A stretch of 64,000 nt of DNA from Cellulosilyticum ruminicola JCM 14822 (GCF_001311925.1 NZ_BBCG01000010.1:1-64000), one strand, 5' to 3'; shown: positions 35,375 to 44,944, counted from the first letter of the stretch. Notes: generated by a model not told the origin, from the letters alone. Program-made: numbers and translations.

Positions 35375-36344
35375 TCACTAACTTGTTCTTCTGCTTTTTT
35401 CTTTTTAAACCAGCTTTTTTTAGAACCTGATACTAATTGAATACGAGGGTCTACGACTACGTATAAAATATCTACGATAATATAAACACTAATTAAAATC
35501 ACACTATAGAAAATAGTTGTTCCTAAAATAACTGGATAATCCCTATTTGTAATAGATTGCACAAAGTATTTTCCAATCCCAGGGATTCTAAAAATATTTT
35601 CTACAACGAAACTTCCTACTACAATGTTTGCAAATGTTGTTCCCACTACTGTAATAACTGGGATTAATGCATTACGAAGGGCATGTCTTCTAATAATTTT
35701 GCTTTGTGATAAACCTTTTGCTTTCGCTGTACGAATGTAATCTTGTCCAAGTACTTCTGACATTGTACTTCTCATCATTCTGGCAATATGTGCAATAGGC
35801 ATCATACTCATAGCTAAAGCTGGTAAAAGAGCATTTTTAAGACTCCCCCAACCTGATGTTGGTACAAGTTTCCATTTAAGTGCAATCACATCAATAAGTA
35901 ATGTAGATAAGATAAAACTTGGTATAGAAATCCCGATAATAGCAATGATTGTACATAAGTATCTGGCCACTGATTACGTTTAAGGGCTGCAACTACACCT
36001 AATAAAATCCCAATCACAAGGGCAAATATAAAGGTTACAATCCCAAGTTGTGCTGATACTGGGAAGTTCTCACCAATATAATCATTAACTGTTCTTGTTT
36101 TACTTGTAATAGATGGTCCTAAATCTAAATGTGCTACATTATCTAAATAGATTAAATATTGTTCACCTAATGGTTTATCTAAATTATAGTGTGCCATTAA
36201 GTTATCATAAACTGATTGTGTCATTTTCCCTTCACTGGCAAACGGATCACCAGGAATGTTATGCATAATTAAAAATGTAATTGTAATAATCGCCCATAAT
36301 GTAATGATTCCTAACCCTATGCGCTTTAATATAAATCCAAGCAT
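35362..36344 (-). CDS. oppB: Oligopeptide ABC transporter permease OppB (frameshift)
   Basis: The first half (MLGFILKRIGLGIITLWAII, HNIPGDPFASEGK, YNLDKPLGEQYLIYL, FPVSAQLGIVTFIFALVIGI) and the second half (IIGISIPSFILSTLLIDVIA, MMPIAHIARMMRSTMSEVLG, EAA loop RTAKAKGLSQSKIIRRHALR) are typical OppB. They join only after one base is restored near 35945 (TATGTACAATC). Since the rest of the operon is intact and the transporter needs OppB, an assembly deletion is the likely cause. Confidence 0.9.
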
Positions 36345-36388
36345 AAATAACCTCCTCGTCTCTTCTCCACACGTATCCGTAACTGCAA

Positions 36389-36419
36389 TAAGTTGCCTAT
36401 TAAATTTAACAGCAACTTA
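36389..36419 (-). promoter_or_regulatory. Intra-operon hairpin between oppA and oppB
   Basis: TAAGTTGC (36389-36396) pairs perfectly with GCAACTTA (36412-36419) in the 100-base gap. Hairpins here commonly stabilise the upstream oppA message, giving more binding protein than permease; no T tail is present. Confidence 0.5.
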
Positions 36420-36445
36420 CTACAAACTTATCATTCAATTAATCA

Positions 36446-38092
36446 TTATTGGTTAATATCTGCATAAATTAAGCTTACGTCACGATTGATTGCTTTTGTC
36501 ACACCTGTTAAGTATGGTTTTGTTGTAATACCTCTTGTATAGAAGTAAAGTGGCATGATAGGCATATCTTCCATAATTAATGCTTCCGCTTCATGTAAGT
36601 AACCCATACGAGCTACTGGATCGATTTCAGCACTTGCTTTTGTAATGAGTTCATCATATTTGTCTGATGTCCAACCTGTATCATTTTGAGAGCTCCAAGA
36701 TGTATACATATCTAAGAATGTATTAGGGTCAATATAGTCACCAACCCATCCTGCTCTTGATACGTCATAATCTAATTTATGTTCTCTATCTACTTTAACT
36801 TTCATTTCTACGTTTTCAAGAGATACATTTACACCAAGGTTTTCATTCCACATTTGTTGAATCGCTTCAGCTACTTTTTTATGATTTTCATGTGTGTTGT
36901 AAAGAATTGTGAAGTCTAAGCTGCTCATACCTTCTTCAGCAAGACCTTCAGCTAAAAGTTTTTGAGCCTCTTCTACATCTTCTTTAATAAAGTCACCACC
37001 ATTTTCTCTAAAATCAACTGTTTCATCTGCATCTGGGATATTTCCTGGTACAACTGCATATGCTGGAATTTGTCCACCTTGTGTAACTTCATCAATGATA
37101 AGTTGACGATCAACTGCCATAGATAATGCTTTACGTACTTTTACATTATTAAATGGTTTTTCTTGTGTATTAAAACGATAGAAGTAATTTGCAAGCTCTG
37201 GTACGATTTTAAGTTCTGGATCGTTTTGTGCATTTAATTGTCCTAATACGTCTGCTGGTAAATCGTAGTTGATGTCAATTTCACCATTTTGATACATTTG
37301 CCATTGTGTATTTAAGTCTTCTGAAATGTAGAATGTTACACCATCAAGTTTCACAGCATCTTTATTGTAGTATTCTTCATTTTTAACGAGTTCTACGCTT
37401 TCATCATGGTTCCATGCTTTCACGCTAAATGGTCCATTACTTACGAATGTATCACCATTGTGTGACCACTCTGAACCTTGTTCTTCTTGAAGTTTTGAGT
37501 TAACTGGGTAGTATGTATAGAATGCACATAATTGTAAGAAGTAACTTGTTGGTAATTTAAGTTTAACTTCTAATGTTGTATCATCTAATGCTTTAACCCC
37601 TACTTCATCTACTGATCCTTTACCAGTATTGTATTCCTCAGCACCTTCTAAGTAATAAAGTTGGAAAGCATAGTTAGAACCTGTATCAGGATCAAGTACA
37701 TATTTCCAAGCTACTTCAAAGTCTTTAGCTGTTACTGGGTCACCATTTGACCATTTTACATCTGGACGAATTTTAAATGTATATGTAAGTCCATCTTCAC
37801 TTACTGTGTGGCTTTCTGCCATACCGTATACTGTTTCTGAATTTTCATCTCTCTTCATAAGTCCTTCGAAAATATGATCTAAGATAATTGACTCATGAGT
37901 TCCTTGTGATAAAGCTGGATGTAATGAACCAGGTTCACCACCAGAGATTAATTTTGCAATTTTTAAGTCACCAGCATTCGCTGATACTGCTGTTTCATTT
38001 GTTCCTGCTCCTGCGCCGTTGCTGCCACAACCTGTAAGTGCCATTGTGCCAAGTAACAGTACGCTAAGTAAACGTGTTAATCTAGTTTTCAT
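36446..38092 (-). CDS. oppA: Oligopeptide-binding lipoprotein OppA
   Basis: Start 38092 (MKTRLTRLLSVLLLGTMALT) follows GGGAGGGGAACTT. A lipobox (MALTGC) anchors the 548-residue extracellular binding protein. SBP_bac_5 motifs are present: GGEPGSLHPALSQGTHESII, HIFEGLMKRDENSETVYGMA, RPDVKWSNGDPVTAKDFEVA, and in the second lobe VRKALSMAVDRQLIIDEVTQ and YIDPNTFLDMYTSW. It delivers peptides to OppBCDF. Full length, in contrast with the reduced homologue at 11.4-12.5 kb. Confidence 0.95.
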   Translation of the reverse strand: MKTRLTRLLSVLLLGTMALTGCGSNGAGAGTNETAVSANAGDLKIAKLISGGEPGSLHPALSQGTHESIILDHIFEGLMKRDENSETVYGMAESHTVSEDGLTYTFKIRPDVKWSNGDPVTAKDFEVAWKYVLDPDTGSNYAFQLYYLEGAEEYNTGKGSVDEVGVKALDDTTLEVKLKLPTSYFLQLCAFYTYYPVNSKLQEEQGSEWSHNGDTFVSNGPFSVKAWNHDESVELVKNEEYYNKDAVKLDGVTFYISEDLNTQWQMYQNGEIDINYDLPADVLGQLNAQNDPELKIVPELANYFYRFNTQEKPFNNVKVRKALSMAVDRQLIIDEVTQGGQIPAYAVVPGNIPDADETVDFRENGGDFIKEDVEEAQKLLAEGLAEEGMSSLDFTILYNTHENHKKVAEAIQQMWNENLGVNVSLENVEMKVKVDREHKLDYDVSRAGWVGDYIDPNTFLDMYTSWSSQNDTGWTSDKYDELITKASAEIDPVARMGYLHEAEALIMEDMPIMPLYFYTRGITTKPYLTGVTKAINRDVSLIYADINQ

Positions 38093-38250
38093 AAGTTCCC
38101 CTCCCATATTTCTTCCTTTATGACATAAATTCTACAAAATATGTGCAATTTATGCCACAGGCCGCTGCTATATATGGAATAATATATAATTATTTGTCAT
38201 TTGTCAACATAATTAAACTATTTTATTTAACCAAATTTAACTTCAAATTA

Positions 38251-38286
38251 AAAACAGTTGTTTTCCATTTTAAAACAACCGTTTTT
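38251..38286 (-). terminator. Terminator-like hairpin in the oppA leader
   Basis: AAAACAGTTGTTTT (38251-38264) and AAAACAACCGTTTT (38272-38285) form a stem with one mismatch, with T-rich flanks, 160 bases before oppA. The gap from 38093 to 38510 is otherwise AT-rich with no gene. It may be an attenuator or just a leftover terminator. Confidence 0.4.
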
Positions 38287-38510
38287 GTCTCATGCACAAA
38301 TTTAACTTCACTTTCCTTTTTATTGTCTATTTTATATAATATTTTATTTAAATTATTTCTATATATATGAGTAAATTTATGTACTATATAAGTTTTTTAT
38401 TTTAATTTTTTTATTTTCAATCATCATTTCCCTCTTATAAATACATTCAACTACTTATTTGTATCCTATTTGTTTATATCTACCCATTAAATATATTAAC
38501 GTGATAACAT

Positions 38511-38551
38511 AAAAAAAGTGCAAGATATACCTTCTATATCTTGCACTTTTT
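38511..38551 (-). terminator. Terminator of the 50-aa gene
   Basis: AAAAAGTGCAAGATATA (38514-38530) pairs with TATATCTTGCACTTTTT (38535-38551), both sides T/A-rich. Confidence 0.85.
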
Positions 38552-38590
38552 GTCTTGTCTATCTACTTAATTATTTACTTATGTTAGCAA

Positions 38591-38743
38591 TTATATATTT
38601 TTCATTAACTTTTCGCCTTGTCGTAATGTCTGATATAAGGCATCATTCTTTAAGCCTGATAGTGCCACAAACTTAGTGCCTACCCCACCCTTAACCTTAA
38701 GGCTTTTCGCTAATTGAATCACTTCATTTCTAGATAACTTCAT
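38591..38743 (-). CDS. Small conserved-looking protein, 50 aa
   Basis: ATG 38743 (AGGATGG upstream) begins MKLSRNEVIQLAKSLKVKGG and the product ends LRQGEKLMKNI. It is basic and helical, with a central GGVGTKFVALSGLKNDA. No family is recognised. Good ribosome site and a clean terminator 40 bases after the stop support a real gene. A second small ORF 250 bases upstream has loosely similar wording (KEAQKMGAWG, then IKTAGLTNKHDP after a shift). Confidence 0.5.
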   Translation of the reverse strand: MKLSRNEVIQLAKSLKVKGGVGTKFVALSGLKNDALYQTLRQGEKLMKNI

Positions 38744-38899
38744 AATAATACCATCCTATAGGCACTGATATTATTATAGTATGCCTTACTTTACAAAAAG
38801 TATACTGTTTCGATTTATCTCTTATATTTTTATTCTATATACTTCTTAGAATTCTATTTGTTCTATTAGACGCACTTACTATTGGATCATGTTTATTTG

Positions 38900-38992
38900 T
38901 TAAACCAGCTGTTTTAATCCCCACGCCCCCATTTTTTGAGCTTCTTTAGCTTTTTCAATTGCCAATCTTCTAGTTTCCTTGTTCTCCTTCAT
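38900..38992 (-). CDS. Small ORF, 30 aa, possibly frameshifted
   Basis: CAGGAGGTGACACTT, one of the best ribosome sites in the window, precedes ATG 38992. The frame reads MKENKETRRLAIEKAKEAQK, MGAWGLKQLV and stops at 38900. Restoring one base in the GGGG run near 38922 would extend it as GIKTAGLTNKHDPIVSASNR to about 38834. It is basic and helical; function unknown. Confidence 0.45.
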   Translation of the reverse strand: MKENKETRRLAIEKAKEAQKMGAWGLKQLV

Positions 38993-39053
38993 AAGTGTCA
39001 CCTCCTGTATGCTTATATAATAATACCATTTAAAGCTCAACACAATAATTATT

Positions 39054-40069
39054 TTATTCTTCAGGCAATTCCGCTATTACTGGTATAATGTAATCTTCAA
39101 ATCGCTTAAAAATATTTAAAATGAAACGCTGCTCGATTTCAAATATATCCTGTCTGCCTCTTAAAACAATAATCATTTTATCCACACAGTAAGTGGTTTC
39201 ATAAGGTACAAATAAGAACTGTTCACCTCCTGGGATAAAAAAGATTTATTGCCCATTATACTTCTGCATACCCTTTCACACAACATATTAGAAAGATCAT
39301 AACGTATTAAAAGCTCTTTTCTTAAATTTGTACTTTCTCCCAGCTCAATGCATTCTGCTGTAATCTGCTTTTTCTGCACCTCACAATAATACTGAGCTAA
39401 CATTTTAAATTCTTCGCCCCAATCAAAAGTCTCAAAGGCATTCTGCAATTTTTCCACCACTTGCATACTTCTCATATACTCTTCAAAGCGCTGTAAGATT
39501 TCATGTTCTGCATCAATCTTTTCGATAAGTACTTGTACATTACTAGCATTTTCCTCAATGTTTTTTTTGATGTCCTCTTTTACAAAAGTAGCCCCTGCAA
39601 AGTTAATTTCTTTAATAGCTGCTCCGGATAAAATCAATAAATCCAAAATCAAAGCCGCCACAAATACAATAATGCTTATAAGGCCACTAATAAACAATTC
39701 ATCTGGTACCCCAAAGAAATTATTGACATGAAAAGTTTTAAAATCAACACAGTTAATAATACATACATCAATGATTAATACGAATATGTAATAACACTTT
39801 TTAATCTCTATAGGCGTGATACGTTTCTTTTCCCCTGTATAAAGCAGTATACACAAAACAATATAAATGATGGGTATACCAAAAAGATAGTTGCGACTAT
39901 CCGCCTCCTTTAGTTTCTCACTAATTATATATATATATCGCCAATTAGTAATTAATGTGCCTAGTCCTAAAATAATGAGTATATCATATTTTTTATGCCG
40001 CTTAATATATCTTCCTATATCTTTATAATAGTCTATTGGCACAATATGCTTGGCAATATATAAACACAA
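39054..40069 (-). CDS. Membrane protein with cytoplasmic coiled coil (frameshift)
   Basis: Four membrane helices (YDILIILGLGTLITNW, YLFGIPIIYIVLCILLY, YYIFVLIIDVCIINCV, LISIIVFVAALILDLLILSG) are followed by a long helical, coiled-coil-like cytoplasmic part (FVKEDIKKNIEENASNVQVL, EKIDAEHEILQRFEEYMRSM). Near 39240 one T is missing from a T run; the corrected tail reads FFIPGGEQFLFVPYETTYC and ends VIAELPEE at 39054. The N-terminus may also begin slightly earlier, at an ATG near 40096 with AAGGAGAGG upstream, if one more base is restored. I do not recognise the family. Confidence 0.55.
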
Positions 40070-40189
40070 TAAGATGATTAATACACTCCCCCAATCATGC
40101 CATCCTCTCCTTATATATTAAGCCTAAATTTTATGCCCTCATTATACCATAGACTTTTAGCAATTTTTGTCATATTTAAGTATACCTAT

Positions 40190-40233
40190 AAAATAAGCTG
40201 CTTCAAAACTTATTATTTCACAGCAGCTTATTC
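40190..40233 (-). terminator. Terminator of the antiporter remnant
   Basis: AAATAAGCTGCT (40191-40202) pairs with AGCAGCTTATT (40222-40232); minus-strand T tail. Confidence 0.7.
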
Positions 40234-40253
40234 TTTATATTTACGCCATAGAC

Positions 40254-41425
40254 TTAGTCTAAAGACTTATAATAAATCATTTCATCATACGATAAACTTT
40301 CGATTAACTCATCACCTAAAGCTGGTGAGATTAAGCCCCTTTCAATTTGGTCTTGAATGAAAATATGTTGTATTCGAAATGCCTTAGAAATGTACTTCTT
40401 AATGGCTTTTTTACTATCTGTATTAAACTCATTAATTTCATTTCCATTTTTCTTCTTATAATACTTCTTCACGAAAGCAACAACTTCATAATTCTCATTA
40501 TTCATTTCTTCTTTAAAATAATCTAAAACCGCATTACAATCATAATGTTTGGCAATTTTCAAGTCTTTTAAAATTTGATATTTGTCTTCTAATTGTTTAT
40601 TTGAATTCTTACCAATATTTCTCTCCATTTTAAAGTGAATAAATGATAAGCGGAGGTGAATCAGCTTGGCAATGATATCATTTTTATTGGTATGTATGAT
40701 ATAAGTTTGATAAAATCTCCCATTGTACCTTGAAATTTTCCTTTCTTGAACTAATTTTTCAACTGCTTGCAACTCAATTTCTGTAGCTTTCATAAGTAAT
40801 TTTTCAATTTCATCACGAGGCACAGAGTTAAAGTGAGACTTTTTAAGATAAGCTAGCTGCTTTCTTAAAATATTTGTTACTGCTCTTACATTCTCATCCT
40901 TCTTCCCATAAGTACGTTCAAGTTCAAAGATGGCATAGTAAATCACTTCTTTTTTTACTTCTTCAAATACTTCTGGTGAGATACGCTTTTGTTTCTTCGG
41001 CAGCATCATATGAAAGGCAATACTTGGTACAATGATGCTGAGTAAAATAATAATGCTTACAACTAAAATCATTTCTTGTCTTAAAAAACGCATCTCTGGA
41101 TGATTCACTAAAACCGGAATAGATACGGCAATTAAAAGTGTCACTGTGCCATGAACGGCACTAAGGGCATAAATCATAGCCCCTTCTATACGCTTCTTAC
41201 GGCTGCTATTGGTAATATGAAACTTCACTGGCTGCAAGAAAACCTTACACCAATTGTCATTAAATAAATGACAATTGCAAGGGCTACTAATAAATGAATC
41301 GAATAAACCCCCTCATTTTCTAAGTTACTAATAACAGAACGCAAGATAAGTCCTAAATAAATAACTACAAAACCATCTAATACATAGTGAATAAACTCCC
41401 ATATACTATCTGAAATAATCTGCAA
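40254..41425 (-). pseudogene. Na+/H+ antiporter (CPA1/NhaP) C-terminal remnant
   Basis: Two frames joined near 41232 by one restored base give about 390 residues: the end of a CPA1-type antiporter membrane domain (SIWEFIHYVLDGFVVIYLGL, ILRSVISNLENEGVYSIHLL, IEGAMIYALSAVHGTVTLLI) plus a long cytoplasmic tail (ISPEVFEEVKKEVIYYAIFE to YDEMIYYKSLD). About 230 residues of N-terminal membrane domain, including the ion-binding site, are missing; the gene begins abruptly at 41425, where the DNA turns into a SEC-C protein start. Non-functional as an antiporter. Confidence 0.75.
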
Positions 41426-41556
41426 TTTCGTTGAGATGATTTTTGTTTTTCATTTTTTAACTCTCTATCCTGCTTTTTTACACAACATTTAAAATATGTT
41501 TTCCCACTATTACATAGACATAAATCTTTACTATTAAATCTAAAATTATTAAACAT
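41377..41556 (-). pseudogene. SEC-C motif protein N-terminus fused onto antiporter DNA
   Basis: ATG 41556 opens MFNNFRFNSKDLCLCNSGKT followed by YFKCC, a SEC-C zinc-binding motif (CxC-x8-CC). The frame goes on KKQDRELKNEKQKSSQR and then reads antiporter DNA out of frame to a TAG at 41377. The abrupt end of both partners near 41425 suggests a deletion fusion. AGGAG stands directly against the ATG, which is unusually close. Confidence 0.55.
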
Positions 41557-41590
41557 CTCCTATTCACCCACTTCTTCCGTTAAATAACAA

Positions 41591-41623
41591 AGAACTTAAA
41601 TGTAAAGGCTACACTTAAGTTCT
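41591..41623 (-). terminator. Terminator after tRNA-Thr
   Basis: AGAACTTAA (41591-41599) pairs with TTAAGTTCT (41615-41623) with an extension through TGTA/TACA; minus-strand tail TTTGTTATTT. Confidence 0.7.
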
Positions 41624-41706
41624 CTTATACTCACTAATATTTCACTGTAAACTATACTGTAAATCTATTTTCTCTTCTAGATTTATCCCCATAAACTTTT
41701 TATAAA

Positions 41707-41779
41707 AGCTGGAAGCGGGACTCGAACCCGCGACTTGCTCATTACGAATGAGCTACTCTACCAACTGAGTTATGCCAGC
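41707..41779 (-). tRNA. tRNA-Thr (anticodon CGT)
   Basis: Minus-strand cloverleaf: acceptor GCTGGCA with TTCCAGC, D-arm with AACTCAGTTGGTAGAG, anticodon stem GCTCA/TGAGC with loop TTCGTAA (anticodon CGT, reads ACG), and T-arm GCGGGTTCGAGTCCCGC. No CCA is encoded. About 73 nt. One pair of the acceptor (C-A at its inner end) is weak. Confidence 0.93.
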
Positions 41780-41924
41780 ACTATATCTTTTATTATAGGA
41801 TTTTTTTATTTATTTTTCAAGTCTTTTATGTGAATTTATGAATTTTTGATTGTATTGTGATATATATTTTCTAAAGACGATGCATATGTATAAACATGAT
41901 AAGTTGCATAGAAAGAGGTGGCGC

Positions 41925-42424
41925 ATGAGTTCTACTTATACCAACAATTATAATCGTGATAAAGCCTTAGCTTATGCCACTAAGTGGGCTATGAAACGTA
42001 ATCCGGCCTTTGGCAATTTTAATGGCATTGGTGGGGATTGTACCAACTTTATCTCTCAATGCTTGTATGCTGGATGTGGTATGATGAATTATACCAAGGA
42101 TCTTGGTTGGTACTATAGCAGTATGTATAATCGGGCACCGGCTTGGACTAGTGTGAACTTTCTCTTTAGATTCTTAACTAGCAATAAAAGGCAGGTCCCT
42201 TTGCCAGTAAGGTCAATATTACTGAGCTAGTACCTGGGGATATTGTTCAGCTTGGAGATGCTTCTAATCGTTTTTACCACAGCCTCTTTGTCCTTTCTAC
42301 AGGTAACTTTACTTATAATGAAATATTTATTGCCACTCATTCTGTAGATGTCTATTCTAAGCCACTTGCTGCTTATAAATTTCATCAAGCCCGATTTTTA
42401 CACATAGAAGGCGCCAGAGTTTAA
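41925..42424 (+). CDS. Amidase_6 family protein (frameshift)
   Basis: ATG 41925 (MSSTYTNNYNRDKALAYATK) follows AGAGGTGGCGC. It has the putative-amidase core YNRDKALAYATKWAMKRNPA and GIGGDCTNFISQCLYAGC with a catalytic-type Cys, and after one base missing near 42192 (AAAAGGCAGG) ELVPGDIVQLGDASNRFYHS with the His region. About 167 residues corrected, the short form of the family without a signal peptide. Members are thought to cut wall peptides. A longer homologue lies at 52.6-53.8 kb. Confidence 0.8.
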
Positions 42425-42457
42425 CATTATTTTCAAACCATGATAATAATTCATTAT

Positions 42458-42508
42458 AAATTATGCCCTAATCTCCAGTTACTAGACATGAAGATTAGGG
42501 CATAATCT
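42458..42508. terminator. Bidirectional terminator
   Basis: ATTATGCCCTAATCT (42460-42474) pairs perfectly with AGATTAGGGCATAAT (42492-42506) between convergent genes. Confidence 0.88.
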
Positions 42509-42514
42509 GATAAT

Positions 42515-43294
42515 TTATTTAGCTTCATTTTGCCACAAAATTTCTTGTGTACCGGCTTCCCCTGTATAAATAATCCGATCAATCTTTTTGAATTGCAATA
42601 TTGGCATAATCATATTTTGACTAGCTGCCTTATTGCCTAGTAAAGTGGTTTTAAAACTTTTTACATACATAATCTGCTTACCATCTATAGTTTCAAATCC
42701 CCAATCCACATCTGTTAAAAGATAAGGTGCTTCCATTGTAATATAAGAAACATAATCACCCTCTTCTACCATCTCCTTTGAAACAGATGCACTACTATTT
42801 GGCATATCAGGAATATCGATACTATAGTACTCTACCTTATCGCCTTCTTCCCCTTTTGAGATATGCACTGAATCATATTTCTCTTTCCCTGTAACAATTT
42901 CTTTTAAAGGATATACTGAAGCTTTGACAGTGACCTCATGAACCGGCAGCGTTTTTAAAGGCATATTAAATAGTATTTGCATGATACCTATAGTGCCTAC
43001 AATACCTATAATTCCTGCTGCCACTGCCTTTTTCACCTTTTTATTAACCTTATGATTAATTTTTTTTAATAACTGCTTTTCTGCTTCTACATAAGTATTT
43101 GTCTTTTGACTATGCACTGCCCTTTCATAGTCCTCTTTGCCTTCTTTCATCCCTTCATAAGTCAGCTGACATGCCCTGCATTGTTTTAAATGGCTTTCCA
43201 CAGCTTCTACAGTTTCAGTACTTGCTAATTCATCGATATAACTAGGTAATAAATCTCTAACGATTGCACATGATAATTCATTTTTCATTTTCAA
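42515..43294 (-). CDS. Anti-sigma factor with zinc finger
   Basis: The N-terminus (MKNELSCAIVRDLLPSYIDE, then VEAVESHLKQCRACQLTYEG) is a zinc-binding anti-sigma domain with the H-x3-C-x2-C pattern (HLKQCRAC). A single membrane helix (AVAAGIIGIVGTIGIMQILF, around residue 90) leads to an extracytoplasmic sensor of about 150 residues. It overlaps the sigma-factor gene by 17 bases, the standard arrangement for release of an ECF sigma factor by regulated proteolysis. Signal unknown. Confidence 0.88.
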   Translation of the reverse strand: MKMKNELSCAIVRDLLPSYIDELASTETVEAVESHLKQCRACQLTYEGMKEGKEDYERAVHSQKTNTYVEAEKQLLKKINHKVNKKVKKAVAAGIIGIVGTIGIMQILFNMPLKTLPVHEVTVKASVYPLKEIVTGKEKYDSVHISKGEEGDKVEYYSIDIPDMPNSSASVSKEMVEEGDYVSYITMEAPYLLTDVDWGFETIDGKQIMYVKSFKTTLLGNKAASQNMIMPILQFKKIDRIIYTGEAGTQEILWQNEAK

Positions 43295-43772
43295 TCCACT
43301 CCTTTAATCTATTTTTGCTACGATAAAAATTTACTCTCGCCCAATTTTCACTTTTCCCCAATATCTCACCAATCTCCTTAAAAGAAAGTTCTCCAAAAAT
43401 CCTCAGATACACCACTTCTTTTTGCTCTGGCTCTAATTTATAAATCATGCGGTATAACTGAAGCCTTTCATCTTTTCTTACATACCGATCTTCTACATTA
43501 TCATGGTCACTTGTAAACTGCTCCTCCATTTCTTCTGAAATAGACACATTGGCATTTTCCTTCTTTTTCACGTAATCTAAATATGTATTTTTTGCAATGG
43601 CACAAAGCCATGTGAGCAGTTTGCCTTCTGTAAAATGATCTATGTTTTTCATGGCCTTATAAAATGTATCCGCAGTAATATCCTCCGCCAAACTCTCATT
43701 GCCACATAAAGATAAGATATAACGCTGCACAGGCACTGCATAACTACGGTACATTTCCTCTATCTCCTTCAA
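43278..43772 (-). CDS. ECF RNA polymerase sigma factor
   Basis: The 164-residue protein has sigma region 2 (YAVPVQRYILSLCGNESLAE, DITADTFYKAMKNIDHF, LLTWLCAIAKNTYLDYVKK) and region 4 (LYRMIYKLEPEQKEVVYLRI, FGELSFKEIGEILGKSENWA, RVNFYRSKNRLKEWI). TTG at 43772 with GGAGGTG seven bases upstream is the probable start; an ATG 18 bases in is an alternative. It redirects RNA polymerase to envelope-stress-type genes and is co-translated with its anti-sigma factor. Confidence 0.92.
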   Translation of the reverse strand: MKEIEEMYRSYAVPVQRYILSLCGNESLAEDITADTFYKAMKNIDHFTEGKLLTWLCAIAKNTYLDYVKKKENANVSISEEMEEQFTSDHDNVEDRYVRKDERLQLYRMIYKLEPEQKEVVYLRIFGELSFKEIGEILGKSENWARVNFYRSKNRLKEWIENEK

Positions 43773-43858
43773 CTTTTTTCACCTCCTATACTTATGAAAC
43801 GCATGACCTGACCATTCGTTACAGCATTTATAAAAATTTTATTTTAAGCTTATCCATA

Positions 43859-43886
43859 CAAAAAAGCCCTTGGCATCACCAAGAGC
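43859..43886 (-). terminator. Terminator of the lipoprotein gene
   Basis: GCCCTTGG (43866-43873) pairs with CCAAGAGC (43879-43886) with one G-A mismatch; six-T minus-strand tail. Confidence 0.75.
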
Positions 43887-43965
43887 ATGCTTGTTAATCT
43901 CTTATTACTTAAAACTATTTTCATAAATATCAAAGAAAGAGGATACAAAATTAGCATAATTGATG

Positions 43966-44372
43966 CTATTTCTTGCCATACTCCCACTCATTATGCTTCA
44001 CACCTATTCCAGCTGATTTCATAGCATCTGATGTACTGCAAAAAACATAGGAATCCTCACCAATTCGTCTTCCATGCTATTAAGTTCACTATAATCATTA
44101 TGTCTCGCCTTCAACTCATCTGAGATATTTTCTACATCATCTGCATCTTCAAGCCAATAAAATTCAATATAATCATCCCCTTTTATAGCTGATAGATATG
44201 TACCTGTAGTCCCCTCTTCTACGGGCTCTGTTACAATTACTTCATACCCCTGTTCCTCTAACCGATTTCGCATCGTCTCATTATCTGGGCAAAGCACACT
44301 CACACTATTCCCACTACATCCTGAAAACATTAAACATACTATACAACTCACTACTCCCGCTAATTTTTTCAT
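43966..44372 (-). CDS. Small lipoprotein (frameshift)
   Basis: ATG 44372 (MKKLAGVVSCIVCLMFSGCS) follows AGAGGGGGAACT; MFSGC is the lipobox. The mature part reads VSVLCPDNETMRNRLEEQGY, IKGDDYIEFYWLEDADD. One T is missing from the T6 run near 44042; corrected, the tail reads FCSTSDAMKSAGIGVKHNEW and ends at 43966. About 135 residues, extracellular, family unknown. It has its own terminator and probably its own promoter. Confidence 0.6.
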
Positions 44373-44476
44373 AGTTCCCCCTCTTTTCATATGAAAATAT
44401 ATTTTTAAATTCATAACTCTCCCACTTTTTATAACTCTATTATCCTTCATATACCCACTATTTTCAAACTAAATAT

Positions 44477-44512
44477 AAAAAATGATAGTATCACATTTTT
44501 TGCGATACTATC
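44477..44512 (-). terminator. Terminator
   Basis: GATAGTATC (44484-44492) pairs with GATACTATC (44504-44512); T6 on the minus strand. Confidence 0.8.
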
Positions 44513-44542
44513 CATTTTACTTGCTAACTGATGTCGTATATT

Positions 44543-44944
44543 TTAAACATCATCTCCAAAGCCGCCTACTGTTTCTTTATAAATTGCCTCACTGCCTCTA
44601 CCACCTAATGTAAATATCGCTTTAGTGTCCTCAAATCATACATCTACCACACTATAGCATACACCCAATTTCCAATCATTTAACCACATCGTTGCATCAG
44701 ACAAATGTTTGCTTATTTCCGGCTGTTCGATAGAATGGGCTTTAATAAGGGCCATCTCAATTAGATGGGCATCCTCTTTACTTTTTACACTAGGCTCTAG
44801 ATTCGTACATTCCTCCGTTACCGGCATACCAATACCAATATTATACATTGGCTTTTTACTTTCATTCATAAAATATATATTACTACCAATTAACCCTGTA
44901 ACGGTTGCCCCAAACAATATATTTTTAATTATTTTGTAGTTCAT
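44543..44944 (-). pseudogene. Unknown membrane-anchored protein with in-frame TGA
   Basis: ATG 44944 (MNYKIIKNILFGATVTGLIG) follows GGGAGGCAGC. One membrane helix is followed by an external part (NIGIGMPVTEECTNLEPSVK, ALIKAHSIEQPEISKHLSDA, WLNDWKLGVCYSVVDV). A TGA at 44636-44638 interrupts the frame, which then continues without shift as FEDTKAIFTLGGRGSEAIYK and GGFGDDV to TAA 44543-44545. The stop probably replaces Trp. I see no basis for selenocysteine. Family unknown; a terminator follows. Confidence 0.5.

Noticed and set aside
44636-44638. TGA as selenocysteine codon
   Set aside because: No SECIS-like hairpin directly downstream and no selenoprotein family match.
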